Source: Planctomycetota bacterium (GTDB lineage: Bacteria; Planctomycetota; Planctomycetia; Planctomycetales; Planctomycetaceae). From it: a stretch of 8,784 bases of DNA. Location: positions 1 to 8,784 of the forward strand of contig JAPLOC010000204.1 of assembly GCA_026692825.1 (NCBI GenBank), in the 5' to 3' direction. The position numbers and the translations under genes were made by a program. Below the pieces are notes generated by a model, which did not search any database, had not been told where the DNA came from, and worked only from the letters and a program-made list of their open reading frames with translations. Below, one piece after another: positions 1 through 7,235 of the stretch. Position 1 is the first letter of the stretch; each line of letters opens with the position of its first letter.

Positions 1-14
1 CGAAACAACGTAGG

Positions 15-68
15 CGGCACTCTCTGAGTGCCGGCCCCGGTGTGCGTTCGATGCGAACAGAACCGCAC
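15..68. repeat. Two adjacent short hairpins (possible repeat element)
   Basis: CGGCACTC (15-22) and GAGTGCCG (26-33) form a perfect 8-bp stem around a TCT loop. Next to it GTTCG (46-50) pairs with CGAAC (54-58) around ATG, and GTGC (42-45) can close it with GCAC (65-68). No T tract follows, so neither is a typical intrinsic terminator. They may be a REP-like element or the 5' part of a larger folded RNA that continues to 166. The pairing is seen directly; the role is unknown. Confidence 0.45.
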
Positions 69-71
69 GAA

Positions 72-166
72 GGCCATCCCCACGACCCGGCCTGTGCCAC
101 ATCGCCAATACGCTTCCCTTGACGCCAGTCAATTGACGCACAGTTCTGGCGATGTCGTGGGTGGCC
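72..166. repeat. Long imperfect inverted repeat (20 paired bases)
   Basis: GGCCA (72-76) and CCCACGAC (79-86) pair with the uninterrupted stretch 154-166, leaving only the two-base bulge 77-78. ATCGCCA (101-107) then pairs with TGGCGAT (147-153). The apical part holds the 10-bp palindrome GTCAATTGAC (128-137) and a direct repeat TTGACGC (119-125 and 133-139). CGCCAG (123-128) can compete for CTGGCG (146-151). Such a stem suggests a structured RNA or a folded DNA element such as a mobile-element end. No adjacent transposase is visible. Confidence 0.45.
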
Positions 167-329
167 GCAACGTGCGGGCACCTACTTCGTTTCGGTCGGA
201 ACGTACATCGACATTTCGGTGGGAGACTTCTGGCTGGATCTGCTCCTTTGATCTGCGTGCAGAATCCTGGCGAACACAGGACCGACCCCTGGATCGAAGA
301 TCGAACCGAAGGTCAAACGTACGGTTTGG

Positions 330-460
330 AACAGAAGAGAAGGAAGAAAACGAAGAAATTCGAAGGAAGTCGGGACAATTCTAAGCCGGTACTGGGAAAT
401 CCGGTCGCGTCGCACTCTTCGTTTCCTTCGTTTCCTTCGTTTCCTTCGTTGCCTTCTGTT
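330..460. repeat. Purine-rich inverted repeat with 9-bp tandem units
   Basis: The pyrimidine arm holds four tandem 9-mers TTCGTTTCC at 418-426, 427-435, 436-444 and 445-453; the last has one change. Read on the other strand, 460-426 gives AACAGAAG followed by units ending in CGAAG. The + strand purine arm at 330-365 (AACAGAAG, then GGAAG, ACGAAG, CGAAG) is a degenerate copy of the same string, so the arms face each other about 50 bases apart. I associate GAAGGAAACGAAGG-type strings with multicopy intergenic repeats of planctomycetes, but that is recollection. No coding function is apparent. Confidence 0.55.
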
Positions 461-510
461 CAACTTCAGGGTGACAAAACGGAGACATTGCGAGCTTCAA
501 AGACCCCGGT

Positions 511-630
511 GACACCCATCAGCCGCGCTGAATCGCGCGGGTTGTATTCGCCGCAACTTACATTGCGAAGGCGGTTTGCGTCACGTGTGCAGCCCGTCGC
601 GTACCCGTTTGGGTTCGCTTGATGGGTGTC
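511..630. ncRNA. Candidate multibranched structured RNA or repeat element
   Basis: GACACCCATCA (511-521) and TGATGGGTGTC (620-630) form a perfect 11-bp closing stem. Inside lie three further stems: CCGCGC/GCGCGG (523-528 with 535-540), CGCCGCAA pairing with TTGC and GGCG across a three-base bulge (549-556 with 563-573), and ACCC/GGGT (603-606 with 611-614, GTTT loop). The result resembles a multibranch junction. No open frame in it looks like a gene. It could equally be a palindromic intergenic DNA repeat. Strand is undetermined by pairing; + is assumed only because the downstream genes are on +. Confidence 0.3.
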
Positions 631-930
631 CCAAGGCGCCCGAACTTCCGCGTAAGTCTCCAGGGGGACTGAATCTCTTTCATGGAATCAGGTCTGCCGT
701 AACGCGTTTCCCCGTTAGGGAATGCGACGCAGATGAATGTCATTTTGAGGGGTTGAAAACGAATACGGACGCATTTCTTGAATTGAGACTCTGACGTTGC
801 ACGGCGATTCGCGTTGCCTGTATCTTGATTTCCGGAAATCTCTTCGCAGCCTGGGTTTTGATTCGCCTATTGTTTGATTGCCGGTCCGCAGTAATTCTCT
901 GCGGCATTCACCAGTCATCCAGTTCGTCGC
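631..930. other. Gene-free leader upstream of the operon
   Basis: No frame here looks coding: the short open frames are Arg/Ser-rich and have no recognisable motifs. A small hairpin, CCGCAG (886-891) with CTGCGG (899-904), lies 26 bases before the first operon gene. It could influence initiation of that gene, which lacks a clear Shine-Dalgarno sequence. The stretch must contain the operon promoter unless transcription enters from further upstream. Confidence 0.5.
797..826 (+). promoter_or_regulatory. Weak candidate sigma70-type promoter
   Basis: TTGCAC (797-802) and TATCTT (821-826) are separated by 18 bases and lie about 105 bases before the first operon start. The matches to TTGACA (3 of 6) and TATAAT (4 of 6) are weak and could be chance. 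A second weak pairing, TTGTTT (870-875) with TAATTC (892-897), is no better. No sigma54 GG/GC pair was seen. Confidence 0.15.
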
Positions 931-2589
931 ATGTCAATCACTTCAACAACTCGAAATCGATTCCCAGATATCTGGAATCGCGCAGTTCGAGAAGCGTCGT
1001 CGAATACGAATGGCGCGGTGTGCGAACTGTTGGGATTGCTTGCGGGATTTCTAGACGTCGATCAAATTCACCACGAGGCCGTTGGTCCCGCGACTGCCTG
1101 TGTCCTCGATTTCACTCCACTTGGTTTCAGCGGGCTCGGTTGGAACGTGGTGGTGGTCTCCCCCGCACCAAATTCCCCGGAAGAATCGCAGTTTCAGGCG
1201 CAATTCTTAAACGACCAGAAAAACGCGACCGACTCGGTGGGCTATTCGTTCCATATCTACCTCTCCGATCGGCTCCCGGCGTCGAATCCATACATCATGC
1301 CTTCGCACCAGGCAGTGTTCCTGTGTCGCGAGGATTTGGAAGCGTTGTTTGCGGCCGCCGTCCCGAAAATGGCTTTGGCGGCGATGATCCGCCGGCAAAC
1401 TCCCATTTCGAGTCAGTGTCCGTTCAATACTAATCACGAGGCGGCCGGGTCAATGTTTTATGGCCGCAAGCACGAATTGGGACAATTGGTCGACGACCAT
1501 GTCCGATCGTTTGCCGTCCAAGGAGCGCGGCGAATTGGAAAGACATCGCTGCTGAAGCAAAGCTGGCGAATTCTGCGAAATCGAATCCAGGAGGACGACA
1601 AGCGTCGGGCCTACTATTTTAACTGCCTGATGTGGGACGATTATGGGTCCAGTGTCCGCACGCTGGCCCACGCGATCGAACCCCGGCGAGAATCACGTGT
1701 GGCTTTGACCGACATCAATCTGGTGTACCTGTTCGAACGCGCCAGTCGCGGCGGGGTGCGGCCCTTGTCTCTATTTCTGGACGAAGTCGATCGATTGATC
1801 GATATGGACAGCGCCTATGGTTGGAGGTTTTTTCGCACTCTCACGACGGCACGTTCCAACGGGTACATCCGATTCGTCGTCGCCGGCTACCGATCGGTTC
1901 CCAAGCTGCTCATGGGGCCGCACAATCGACGGACGGGAGAAACGACGGGCATTCAGCCCGTTCGGATGACCGATTCGACGCCATTGCACATGCAACTGGA
2001 GTCAATTTCGCTGGGTCCTCTATCACCCCGCGAGGCAGGTCAGTTATTGATCGAACCATTGCGTTCGGCGGAGGTCAAAGTGCAGGGCGAAAGCGCATTG
2101 CAGGATGCGGTGTGGCGCGCCACGAGCGGTTACCCGTTTCTGGTGCAATTCATCGGTCATCGACTGTTTACAATCGCGGCGGCCAGTCCCAACCAGCCCC
2201 TCACTCCAGAGGTCGTGTCTTCGATAGGCAATGGTAAAGAGATTCAGGAATTTTTGGAAACTCACTTTCTGGAGAACACCATCGAAGACGGAATTCCAGT
2301 CGTTTCAGAGCGAAGCTGCACATTCCTGCTGGCCCACGCGAGTCATTTCGAATGGTCGCACCAGGATTTTCTCGATGCTTGCCGGGCGCACCGAGTTCCG
2401 CTGGGATGCGACCCGTTCACGACGATCAAGAATGCGCTTCACAACCTGGTTGATGCGCAGATCCTCTCGGTTCAGGCGGGGAAGTACTCATTTTCATTTC
2501 CGTTGATTCGCGAAGTGCTAACAAACTGCTATCCGCGACTGGGAAGCGCCCTCGACGCGCTACAGGAGACTTCTCATGTCGCTGGCTAA
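931..2589 (+). CDS. STAND-type P-loop NTPase with unrecognised N-terminal domain
   Basis: This 552-residue, probably cytosolic protein is a predicted regulatory ATPase. The NTPase begins with a MFYGRKHEL motif (175-183). It has a perfect Walker A, GARRIGKTS (198-206), a Walker B LFLDEVDRL (281-289) with D284/E285, a sensor-like strand RFVVAGYR (314-321), and the GYPFLVQFIG helix typical of STAND ATPases (400-409). A winged-helix-like tail covers about 460-540. Residues about 30-155 form an alpha/beta domain I do not recognise; it could be a sensor or an effector. ATG 931 is the first possible start after an in-frame stop at 892-894, and it lacks a clear Shine-Dalgarno. The end overlaps the kinase gene by 14 bases, implying coupled synthesis. 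NTPase class is well supported; the ligand and output are unknown. Confidence 0.9.
   Translation: MSITSTTRNRFPDIWNRAVREASSNTNGAVCELLGLLAGFLDVDQIHHEAVGPATACVLDFTPLGFSGLGWNVVVVSPAPNSPEESQFQAQFLNDQKNATDSVGYSFHIYLSDRLPASNPYIMPSHQAVFLCREDLEALFAAAVPKMALAAMIRRQTPISSQCPFNTNHEAAGSMFYGRKHELGQLVDDHVRSFAVQGARRIGKTSLLKQSWRILRNRIQEDDKRRAYYFNCLMWDDYGSSVRTLAHAIEPRRESRVALTDINLVYLFERASRGGVRPLSLFLDEVDRLIDMDSAYGWRFFRTLTTARSNGYIRFVVAGYRSVPKLLMGPHNRRTGETTGIQPVRMTDSTPLHMQLESISLGPLSPREAGQLLIEPLRSAEVKVQGESALQDAVWRATSGYPFLVQFIGHRLFTIAAASPNQPLTPEVVSSIGNGKEIQEFLETHFLENTIEDGIPVVSERSCTFLLAHASHFEWSHQDFLDACRAHRVPLGCDPFTTIKNALHNLVDAQILSVQAGKYSFSFPLIREVLTNCYPRLGSALDALQETSHVAG
2564..2568 (+). promoter_or_regulatory. Shine-Dalgarno inside the upstream gene, for the kinase
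   Basis: AGGAG lies inside the end of the NTPase gene, seven bases before ATG 2576. It fixes the kinase start within the preceding reading frame and creates the 14-base overlap. It is the clearest Shine-Dalgarno sequence in the window. Confidence 0.7.
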
Positions 2590-5500
2590 CCGCGTCCCTT
2601 CGCATTATCGCTGGATTTCACAACCACTCTTTGGTGAATTACTGGAGATGCTGGACCATGGTCGGCACATTGCGCTGATCGCACCACGCCAGTCGGGCAA
2701 GGCGGTTGTTCTTTATGAACTCAAGCGACTCGCCGAGCTTCGTACTCAAGAGAGGCGACCCCGTGTGCGCATTCTTCGGGCGAGCAAATTGGTACGCGAG
2801 TCAAACGACGAATTCCTCGGCGCGATCGCAAAAGAACTCGGTGTAAACGGAACGCATTTTGCGAATATGCTTCCCGCTGGGACTCCGCTCAGCACTTCGG
2901 TTCAGGAACTCATCGCTTCGGCGGTCCTGAATGACCCCGGGCCGCTGTGGATCTTCGTGCAAAGCGTGCCCGAATTGAAATCGCCTCACGCGAGAGCGCT
3001 GCTTGAAGCGCTCCGGTATCTTTCCGAGGACGCCAGCGTCCGCGGCATACTGGGAGTCGTCGTGACAGGGAGTCATGATTTTGTACCATTGACCTACGAT
3101 TCCAATTCGCCGTATCGGCACGCAGACCAGCGATTTCTGATTGGATTCGATCGAGAGACGAGCCGAACTTTTTTTGTCTCAAGAGTGCTGAGCGAATCGC
3201 TGGCCAGGGGACTTGAGTTGCCGTCGATCGACGAGAAGCGGATTTTGCCCGAAGCATCGCTCGATCTGTTGTACGACATGACCGCAGGATACGCGCGATT
3301 CATTGAAGAGATTGTCATTGCACATTCGCGGCCCGGACTGGAGACGATTCGGGTGACTCCGGGGAGCCCCTGGCCAGCGGGGACACTAGAATCTCTGATC
3401 GATCGATTCGTCGATGAATTTCTGCCATTCGAACCCTACTGTCGACTGGCGCTGCGGGAAATTGAAACTGATCGTCCTGCCTGGAAGGAGCTTGAAGGAC
3501 TGGTTCTTGGCGAGTCCTCCGATCGACCCGACCGTTCCGCGAAACCGCATCGGCTGGAGACCGCGGGAATTGTTCACCGAACCGGTGAGCATCAATGGAA
3601 ACTGGCATCACCGATCTGGGAAAAACACCTGAAGCGGCTGTTCACACAGCGATACCGGGCCGACGTGCGGGCCCTGCAGGGCGATTGGAATGCGGCATGG
3701 GCGCTCTATGAAGGGACGCGATCGGCCGAGTGCGAACGCGTCATCGACGGCGAATCCCGCTATTCGTGGAGACGCGTTGAACGCGCCTGGCAAGGGACAT
3801 TGCTGGATCAAGTGGGCGATGGAACGAGAAAGCTATGGCAGTTTTTCTGCGCTGGCCTGAAGAGTTTGTTTGGCGTCACCTGCTGCATGCTCTACGATCG
3901 CCGTCGCGGTCACGTCTTGGAGCCAATCGGCACGAGCGAGTTCGTCCAAAACGACCAAGTGAAGAGCATGGTCGAGTCCGCCTCTGCACTACTCGAGCAG
4001 CCTGATGAAATCGACAGAAAACCGCGACCCGCGTTTCAACTTCAGTCCGGTCGCGCCGTGTTGATTTCCGTTCCAGCGCCGGTTCCGAACTGGAGCGACC
4101 TCCAACTGGCTCCCGTGCTTTACATTGAACGTCCACGGAACCGCCCGATTGACAGCGTTTCTCTGGCACAATTGCAACAGGTCATCCGCCGGTTCTGGCA
4201 GGCTCTCTATGCTTCGGTTCAGATTGAATCCAAGTCTGAGCTAGGTGATACACTGAAGCGTCACATGCAAGTAGGCGACGCCGTAAATCAGATGGCGTGG
4301 GAGCATCGAGGCAACTTGAGAAAACTGGTCGAGGGAACCGCGCGAGCTCTGATTGAGAGCGGGGGCTACTATCGGGTGCTGATTTGTCTTGTGAGTCCGG
4401 ATGGGTCGCGCATCCAGACGGCGGCGTCGCACTGCCGGGACCCGAAATTCGACTTCTTCATGCCGACAGATTTTCAACTCGACACCACGTCTCCGGATGC
4501 GAGCCTTGATGTGCAGCAGTGGGTGGCGCTCAAGGGGAAGCCCGCGCTGATTCGTGATGCGACCGATCCAATGCAACAGAGCCCTTGTGCGCAGCTTCGG
4601 CAGGCCGATTCGCTCCAGATGTACGGGATCGCAGTGGTCCCGATCAATCTCGCCAGTCCTGGCGGGGAGATCGTGGAAACAATCGGAACGTTGCACCTTG
4701 AGCGGAAAGATAAAATCGTCCCGGGTGAGGCGGAAACACGGGCGTTGGGGACCCTGGCGGGGCAACTGGCGCTTGTTTTCGATCAGGCACGACGGGAAAA
4801 CCTACTTGAATCCGCTCTGGACCAAGTCGATAACGCGTTTCGAATTCTGTCACGCGACAGTCGGGTTCTCTACCGAAATCGGTCTGCGGCACAATTGGAT
4901 AACGAGCCCGCTCGAGTCTGGCGGTATCCCTTCGCGTTGCTTAAAAAGACAGACGATTCAGCACATCCCCCAGTCAGCAAGGTCGCTACGGAGGCCGTCA
5001 AGGGCGAGCCTGTCCACCGGTATGTGCAAGAGGAGGTTGACGGGAAGGAATGTGTTTTCGATGAATTCTGCGCACCGATCGTTGATTTTCGCGCAAAAAT
5101 GGAGCGGGAGTTTTCGCAGTTTGGTGGAGCGAAGCGTAAATTCGTACCCGATGGATTTTTAGGCTATGTCCATCAGACAACCGATCTTACGATAGAGTTT
5201 GAAAATTCAACAGTGCTTCAGAAGTGGCTGACGATCGCCGATGTTCAGGAGACGGCGGATCGCATTGTTGCGTTTCTGGCGGAAAAGGGGGCGACTTGGG
5301 TGCGAATTTATCGTTACTCCACGGTTGACGTCCGCGAGGGTGTGTTGACGAGTTTGGCCGAGCGTGGGATTCCCGATGTTCATGTGGCTCGGAGATTCCG
5401 CGAAGGAAAATTCCAGATCCACCGAACCGACCACGGTGAGCAGGTCTGGTACTTGCTCGATCAGCAGCCGTTTCCGCACGTCTGCGTTCACGAGACGTCC

Positions 5501-6502
5501 TTTTCGAAGGGAATGATCGAGCCGTTTGAGACGGAACTGGGAGTCCGCGGTATTCGCACCTGTGACCAATGGCGGGAGGAATTTGAAAAGGAAGACGGTC
5601 GTTGGATCGAGGCTCCGTTGATTGTCGGGGACGAGCGTGTGGGCCTGATCGCCATGTCGCTCCCGGAACGATTCACACCGCAGCAATATGAGAGATTTCG
5701 TGGCTGGTTTGATCGCGCGGCCGTCGCGCTGTACCACGCCGACCGCGCCTGTGGTGAAATCGAACGTGCGAGAACGGATGCATTCGAGTACTCCGCCCAA
5801 CTGACGATTCATCAGTTGACGAATAAACTCAATCCTGTGTCGTCCAATTGCGAATTCAGTTTGCGGCTGCTAGAGCAGTCGACTTTTCTGGGGGCTGAGC
5901 AAGCCCGGCTGCTTTCGTATCTTAAAAAGGCGAAAAACAGCTTGACTGCGGCCCGCGGAATTGTCAAGGACTTTCGGCGGTACGCCACGACGCGTCCGTT
6001 GGATGACATTGAAACACTCGGCGCGCAATCCGAATTGTCCCGGTTGAAGAGCCATTTGATGGCTCTTCGTCCGGAGTGCTTGATCGAGATCGACAGTTCT
6101 GGCGGCGACATATCGTTTCGGGGAAGTCCTACCGCGCTCGTCGAAGTGTTTGAAATTCTCGTGAACAACAGCCTGACGCATGGTGTACCAATCGACGGCC
6201 AACATCGAATGTGGCTCACATGGCACGCTTCGACCGGCGGCGCACAGGGCCGCAGTGGGACGCGGGAATGTCGACTGGTGTACCGAGACAACGGGGGAGG
6301 GATTTCCCCAGACGTCCGCAGCCGAATTTTTGAACCATTTTTCACCACCAGTCAACAGGGGAATGGACTGGGGCTCGCGATCGCCCGGCGGTTGATGGAA
6401 CGACAACACGGGACGATCGAAGAAACTGGCGCGGCCGGCGTGGGCTGTCAGTTTGAGTTGACACTGCCTTTGTCTGAAACCCCCAGGAATGAACCACCAT
6501 GA
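2576..6502 (+). CDS. Hybrid pseudo-STAND / GAF / PAS / GAF sensor histidine kinase
   Basis: A 1308-residue soluble sensor kinase with no membrane segments. Residues 15-250 are an AAA-like/STAND module with a degraded P-loop, APRQSGKA (36-43; Ala where Ser/Thr binds Mg), and a Walker B position reading WIFVQSVPEL (125-134) with no DE pair. VVVTGSHDF (161-169) and the later SNSPY (176-180) keep family signatures. A winged helix follows (about 283-355). Then come GAF (about 415-545), GAF (580-740), a PAS-like domain (745-872) and GAF (885-1055). The kinase core has a dimerisation helix with candidate His1079 in IHQLTNKLNP, an N-box EILVNNSLTHG, DNGGGIS (1238-1244), FEPFF (1252-1256) and GNGLGLAI (1262-1269). 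The ATP-binding domain is therefore intact, while the H-box is atypical (Gln at H+1, Lys at H+5). It overlaps the response regulator by ATGA, so that protein is its likely partner. The signal is unknown. Confidence 0.93.
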   Translation: MSLANRVPSHYRWISQPLFGELLEMLDHGRHIALIAPRQSGKAVVLYELKRLAELRTQERRPRVRILRASKLVRESNDEFLGAIAKELGVNGTHFANMLPAGTPLSTSVQELIASAVLNDPGPLWIFVQSVPELKSPHARALLEALRYLSEDASVRGILGVVVTGSHDFVPLTYDSNSPYRHADQRFLIGFDRETSRTFFVSRVLSESLARGLELPSIDEKRILPEASLDLLYDMTAGYARFIEEIVIAHSRPGLETIRVTPGSPWPAGTLESLIDRFVDEFLPFEPYCRLALREIETDRPAWKELEGLVLGESSDRPDRSAKPHRLETAGIVHRTGEHQWKLASPIWEKHLKRLFTQRYRADVRALQGDWNAAWALYEGTRSAECERVIDGESRYSWRRVERAWQGTLLDQVGDGTRKLWQFFCAGLKSLFGVTCCMLYDRRRGHVLEPIGTSEFVQNDQVKSMVESASALLEQPDEIDRKPRPAFQLQSGRAVLISVPAPVPNWSDLQLAPVLYIERPRNRPIDSVSLAQLQQVIRRFWQALYASVQIESKSELGDTLKRHMQVGDAVNQMAWEHRGNLRKLVEGTARALIESGGYYRVLICLVSPDGSRIQTAASHCRDPKFDFFMPTDFQLDTTSPDASLDVQQWVALKGKPALIRDATDPMQQSPCAQLRQADSLQMYGIAVVPINLASPGGEIVETIGTLHLERKDKIVPGEAETRALGTLAGQLALVFDQARRENLLESALDQVDNAFRILSRDSRVLYRNRSAAQLDNEPARVWRYPFALLKKTDDSAHPPVSKVATEAVKGEPVHRYVQEEVDGKECVFDEFCAPIVDFRAKMEREFSQFGGAKRKFVPDGFLGYVHQTTDLTIEFENSTVLQKWLTIADVQETADRIVAFLAEKGATWVRIYRYSTVDVREGVLTSLAERGIPDVHVARRFREGKFQIHRTDHGEQVWYLLDQQPFPHVCVHETSFSKGMIEPFETELGVRGIRTCDQWREEFEKEDGRWIEAPLIVGDERVGLIAMSLPERFTPQQYERFRGWFDRAAVALYHADRACGEIERARTDAFEYSAQLTIHQLTNKLNPVSSNCEFSLRLLEQSTFLGAEQARLLSYLKKAKNSLTAARGIVKDFRRYATTRPLDDIETLGAQSELSRLKSHLMALRPECLIEIDSSGGDISFRGSPTALVEVFEILVNNSLTHGVPIDGQHRMWLTWHASTGGAQGRSGTRECRLVYRDNGGGISPDVRSRIFEPFFTTSQQGNGLGLAIARRLMERQHGTIEETGAAGVGCQFELTLPLSETPRNEPP
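6046..6068. repeat. Perfect 10-bp hairpin inside the kinase coding region
   Basis: GAAGAGCCAT (6046-6055) and ATGGCTCTTC (6059-6068) are perfect reverse complements around a TTG loop. They fall at the junction between the dimerisation helices and the ATP-binding domain, encoding LKSHLMAL. No T tract follows, so it is not a typical terminator. It could pause ribosomes or polymerase between two folding domains, or be coincidence. Confidence 0.5.
6485..6489 (+). promoter_or_regulatory. Shine-Dalgarno for the response regulator
   Basis: AGGAA lies nine bases before ATG 6499, inside the last codons of the kinase gene. The start and the preceding stop share ATGA. Spacing and overlap support coupled translation of kinase and regulator. 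Confidence 0.6.
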
Positions 6503-7200
6503 ACCAACTGCCAAGAAGACGCGTGTTGATCATTGACGACGAAGCGGCGGTCCGCGAGTCGCTTGTCGAGGCTTTGAGTCTGGCTCGACACTTCGAATTT
6601 GATGCGATCGCTTACGAATGCCCTGCGGATTGTACAGAGTTTGAAAAAAGGGGGCTGCCGCCGGTCGACATCTCGATCGTCGACCTGGGTTTCGGTCCCG
6701 CGACAGCCGCTGATGTGAAGCTTGGCCATGTCGGTTTGCGTTTGCTGCTGGCCCGAGCCTGTCTCAAGTCGGAGGGAATTGCAATCGTCTATTCCGGCCA
6801 TGTGACTCCCACGACAATTGTCAAATCGATGCAGGCTGGTGCCTATGATGTCGTCAGCAAAGCGGACTACACGGAATCGGAATTCGTCGACTCCTTGGAG
6901 AATCTGCTGTTGACGCAGGATCGAGGTGCCGCCGACCTGGATCGAATCGCAGAATATGTAGACCAAAATCGGGAGGAACTGCAAAATGCTCCCGAGTGGG
7001 CTGGTAAGCTGGTGGCGTTTGTCGTCGACGACCAGTTGGGTGTGACGCCTGTCGCCGCTGGCGATCTCCGGATCGAGGCGCTGTTGGCTTATGACCAGGT
7101 ACGACGAAGACGGGGGAATGTCTGGCCGGAAGATCCCCATCTGATTCGCATTGGGGGTCGCAACAGGATGCCAATTGACAAACTGGTGCGGTGTTCCTGA
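6499..7200 (+). CDS. Single-receiver response regulator with non-DNA-binding tail
   Basis: A 233-residue protein. Residues 8-140 form a CheY-like receiver: acidic pair D13/D14 in LIIDDEA, phospho-acceptor D62 in SIVDLGFG, switch Ser99 in VYSGH, and Lys121 in VSKAD. The loop after D62 is about nine residues longer than usual before the conserved Gly79. The tail (about 160-222) reads EWAGKLVAFVVDD, then VAAGDLRIEALLAYDQV. It resembles small DUF5678-like domains, which I offer tentatively. No helix-turn-helix, GGDEF, EAL or other known output is visible, so it may act by protein contact. It is almost certainly the partner of the overlapping kinase, which precedes it. The receiver is secure; the output is unknown. 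Confidence 0.92.
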   Translation: MNQLPRRRVLIIDDEAAVRESLVEALSLARHFEFDAIAYECPADCTEFEKRGLPPVDISIVDLGFGPATAADVKLGHVGLRLLLARACLKSEGIAIVYSGHVTPTTIVKSMQAGAYDVVSKADYTESEFVDSLENLLLTQDRGAADLDRIAEYVDQNREELQNAPEWAGKLVAFVVDDQLGVTPVAAGDLRIEALLAYDQVRRRRGNVWPEDPHLIRIGGRNRMPIDKLVRCS

Positions 7201-7235
7201 ACGATCCGTAAAAAGAAATCATCGCGGAGTCGCTC

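Noticed and set aside
46..68. tRNA-like T-arm (GTTCGATGCGAAC)
   Set aside because: No acceptor, anticodon or D arm surrounds it; the pairing is a simple hairpin.
418..453. CRISPR-like array
   Set aside because: The 9-bp units are contiguous, with no spacers and no cas genes nearby.
28..622. Overlapping open frames at 28-384 and 152-622 on +
   Set aside because: Low-complexity, Arg-rich products that run through the inverted repeats. No recognised domain and no convincing start signal.
825..1433. 202-codon open frame on + overlapping the NTPase gene
   Set aside because: Its product is Arg/Ser-rich and motif-free, and it overlaps the N-terminal part of the gene with clear Walker motifs in another frame.
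6448..7140. 230-codon open frame on the minus strand
   Set aside because: It is antisense to the response regulator, whose receiver motifs prove the + strand frame.
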